The translations under genes and the position numbers were made by a program. 6,613 bases of DNA from Bacteroidales bacterium (lineage in GTDB: Bacteria; Bacteroidota; Bacteroidia; Bacteroidales; NBLH01). Each line of letters opens with the position of its first letter. Position 1 is the stretch's first letter. The stretch covers positions 1 through 6,613 of the forward strand of contig JAKIUH010000256.1 in the NCBI GenBank assembly GCA_021647685.1, given 5' to 3'. Positions 5,048-6,613 of this stretch are shown here, one piece after another. The notes beneath the pieces are model-generated. The model had not been told where the DNA came from, searched no databases, and worked only from the letters and a program-made list of their open reading frames with translations.

Positions 5048-6232
5048 TTATGTATTCGCAAGTACGACCTTATCAGCATTTTTAGCCATTTTGTATGTTT
5101 GGTCGCGTAAAAATGGTTCAAAACCAGCATCAATAATTGCTCGCTGAATGCTTTCCGCATCAAATTGTTGGCTGGCTCCTGCCACAGAAACTACATTTTC
5201 TTCAATCATAATCGAGCCAAAATCATTAGCTCCGGCATGCAAACACAGTTTTCCTGTTTCTTCACCTACAGTTAACCATGAAGCCTGAATGTTTTTTACA
5301 TTCGGCAGCATAATACGGCTAAGTGCCAGTGTACGAATGTACTCTTCTGATTTTACGGTATTAATAACCCCTTCTTTTTCACGCAATTGAGTACCTTCGT
5401 CCATAAAGGGCCAAGGTATAAATGCCATAAAGCCGGGTGCATTTTCCGGTTTTTCAGCCTGAACTTCACGAATTTTTATCAAATGCTCAATGCGTTCTTC
5501 TTTTGTTTCAATATGCCCAAACATCATGGTTGCCGAGGTAATCATATTTAATTTATGAGCTGCACGCATCACATCAAGCCATTCATCAGCAGTACATTTT
5601 CCCCTTGAAACCGTTCTGCGAACTCTATCTACCAAAATTTCAGCTCCTGCTCCCGGCAAACTGTCTAAACCAGACTCAATTAATTTTTCCAACACATAAG
5701 TATAGCTTTTTTTCTCTATTCGGGCAATATGATGAATTTCAGCAGGACCCAATGCATGAAGTTTTAAGTCGGGATACAGTGCTTTTAAATCACTAAACAG
5801 CTTTGAATAAAAATCCAAGCCCAATTTAGGGTGCAAACCGCCTTGTAAAAGTAATTGATTGCCGTGAAATTTTCTTAAAACTTCAATTTTTTCTTTATAT
5901 TCATCCATTGTGGTAATATAAATATCGGGTGCTCCCGGACGGCGGTAAAAATTACAAAACTTACATTGTGCAATACATACATTGGTAATATTAACATTTC
6001 TATCGATTATCCAACCTACTTTTTTACTGTTTTCTCCGTGGATTTTAATTTTAATTTCATTTGCTAGCCACATTAAATCTGCCACAGGCACATCTTCGTA
6101 AAGAAACATTGCCTCTTGGGCATTTAAAAATTCAAGATTTAGTGCTTTTCTGAAAATATTTTGATAATTCATGCGTTTATTTTTAAATTTTGACAAAACA
6201 TTTTTATCAAAATTATAAACATCACTTAACAT
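5048..6232 (-). CDS. mqnC: Cyclic dehypoxanthinyl futalosine synthase (radical SAM, menaquinone synthesis)
   Basis: MqnC cyclises dehypoxanthine futalosine in the futalosine route to menaquinone, using a radical SAM [4Fe-4S] cluster in the cytoplasm. The cluster motif is CIAQCKFC (Cys86, Cys90, Cys93) followed by NFYRRPGAP. Other blocks are LLLQGGLHPKLGLDFY (127-142), LHALGPAEIHH (158-168), LPGAGAEIL (192-200), SATMMFGHIET (233-243), FIPWPF (271-276), ASWLTVG (317-323) and GANDFGSIMIEENVVSVAGA (334-353). ASWLTVG and GANDFGS point to MqnC; the sister enzyme MqnE usually has a YW and GxDDLxGT pattern instead. At 394 residues it is slightly long: about 20 N-terminal residues precede Met21, where homology seems to begin, so translation may start at 6172. 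No other mqn gene is in the window. The PAP2-like gene follows 11 bases downstream. Confidence 0.93.
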   Translation of the reverse strand: MLSDVYNFDKNVLSKFKNKRMNYQNIFRKALNLEFLNAQEAMFLYEDVPVADLMWLANEIKIKIHGENSKKVGWIIDRNVNITNVCIAQCKFCNFYRRPGAPDIYITTMDEYKEKIEVLRKFHGNQLLLQGGLHPKLGLDFYSKLFSDLKALYPDLKLHALGPAEIHHIARIEKKSYTYVLEKLIESGLDSLPGAGAEILVDRVRRTVSRGKCTADEWLDVMRAAHKLNMITSATMMFGHIETKEERIEHLIKIREVQAEKPENAPGFMAFIPWPFMDEGTQLREKEGVINTVKSEEYIRTLALSRIMLPNVKNIQASWLTVGEETGKLCLHAGANDFGSIMIEENVVSVAGASQQFDAESIQRAIIDAGFEPFLRDQTYKMAKNADKVVLANT

Positions 6233-6265
6233 TATAGTACCAATTATTTATAAAAATCATTGCCC

Positions 6266-6273
6266 CAAATATA
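6266..6273 (-). promoter_or_regulatory. Candidate -7 element for the mqnC operon (TATATTTG)
   Basis: TATATTTG on the minus strand fits TAnnTTTG. A start near 6260 would leave a leader of about 28 bases before the ATG at 6232, which favours the longer MqnC. The nearest well-placed TTG upstream is 24 bases away, slightly beyond the usual spacer. Confidence 0.45.
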
Positions 6274-6376
6274 GGATACATCAATTTATAAAGCTAACAA
6301 TTTATTTGGCATTTGACTATTAGCTTATTTTATTAACTAATCACAAAAAATATAAGAATGTTCAGAAAAAGTAAAT

Positions 6377-6613
6377 TTAATTGATCTCATCATATTTTTG
6401 TTTAGGTCGGATACATCTTAATTTCCCATCTTCAATTATGACTTCAGGTGGTTTGACTCGAAGATTGTAATTTGAAGACTCCGTAAATCCATACGCTCCT
6501 GTCATCAATATCGCTAAATAGTCACCACGTTCACAATTCGGAATAGTAATACCTCTCGCAAAGAAGTCACCTGTCTCACAAATAGGTCCAACAACATCTG
6601 TCGTGATCATTTC
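6377..6613 (-). CDS. lysA: Diaminopimelate decarboxylase, C-terminal fragment
   Basis: The gene enters from the right edge, and only its last 78 codons plus TAA are visible. LysA is a PLP-dependent enzyme that removes CO2 from meso-diaminopimelate to give lysine, at the point where lysine and peptidoglycan precursor synthesis meet. The fragment carries the C-terminal sheet-domain blocks in order: VVGPICETGD, where the Cys belongs to the active site in this family, then GDYLAILMTGAYG, SNYNLR, PPEVIIEDGK and a closing IRPKQKYDE, matching the usual IRRRET tail. The ATG at 6610 is internal, since the frame stays open to the edge with Glu before it. Bacteroidota also have LysC-LysA fusions, and the fragment cannot tell these apart. 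It points the same way as mqnC but is separated by 144 bases that contain an mqnC promoter candidate. Confidence 0.88.
   Translation of the reverse strand, partial: EMITTDVVGPICETGDFFARGITIPNCERGDYLAILMTGAYGFTESSNYNLRVKPPEVIIEDGKLRCIRPKQKYDEIN

Noticed and set aside
5605..5796. Plus-strand open frame inside mqnC
   Set aside because: It is antisense to strongly conserved MqnC blocks and has no independent support.
6319..6341. ATTAG/CTAAT inverted repeat downstream of lysA as a terminator
   Set aside because: Only five A/T-rich pairs flank a 13-base loop, and no U-run follows on the minus strand.
6608..6610. ATG as the start of a 77-residue protein at the right edge
   Set aside because: The frame stays open to the window edge and the text is the middle of the LysA C-terminal domain, so this Met is internal.
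1..6613. CRISPR array, insertion sequence, tRNA, rRNA or defence island
   Set aside because: No spaced direct repeats, transposase, terminal inverted repeats, tRNA-like cloverleaf with a CCA end, or rRNA text was seen on either strand.

Overview
The window looks like a stretch of chromosome from a member of the Bacteroidota. It is AT-rich, its starts lack Shine-Dalgarno sequences, and several gaps carry the Bacteroidota -7 promoter word TAnnTTTG. The protein content agrees: a GldA-type ABC ATPase, the long three-domain form of IspG, a secreted protein with a type IX secretion (T9SS)-like C-terminal tail, and the futalosine-pathway enzyme MqnC. Nothing in it identifies genus or species.

Layout from left to right. 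The left edge holds the start of a secreted protein on the minus strand (113 down to 1, cut by the window). Next comes a 247-base gap rich in inverted repeats, then gldA (minus, 361-1275). A 69-base divergent promoter region separates gldA from ispG (plus, 1345-3264). A 340-base gap follows, with a tandem repeat, a good promoter match and a long structured leader, and leads into a secreted beta-rich protein of unknown function (plus, 3605-4396). That gene converges, with only 4 bases between stop codons, on a minus-strand pair: mqnC (6232-5048) and a PAP2-like membrane protein (5036-4401), 11 bases apart and probably one operon. The right edge holds the 3' end of a diaminopimelate decarboxylase gene (lysA, minus, 6613-6377).

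Functionally the window is mostly housekeeping. IspG makes isoprenoid precursor, MqnC makes the menaquinone head-group precursor, and the PAP2-like protein could plausibly act on a lipid or polyprenyl diphosphate. An isoprenoid-quinone theme is therefore possible, but it is inference from proximity. LysA serves lysine and peptidoglycan synthesis. GldA and the two secreted proteins belong to the cell-surface and gliding biology of the phylum.

I see no CRISPR array, insertion sequence, tRNA or rRNA, and no clear new multi-gene system. The items most worth a second look are the branched RNA-like fold downstream of gldA, the PAP2-like protein in which the usual catalytic Asp is Gln, the secreted protein with its structured leader, and the exact 10-base duplication upstream of a promoter word.
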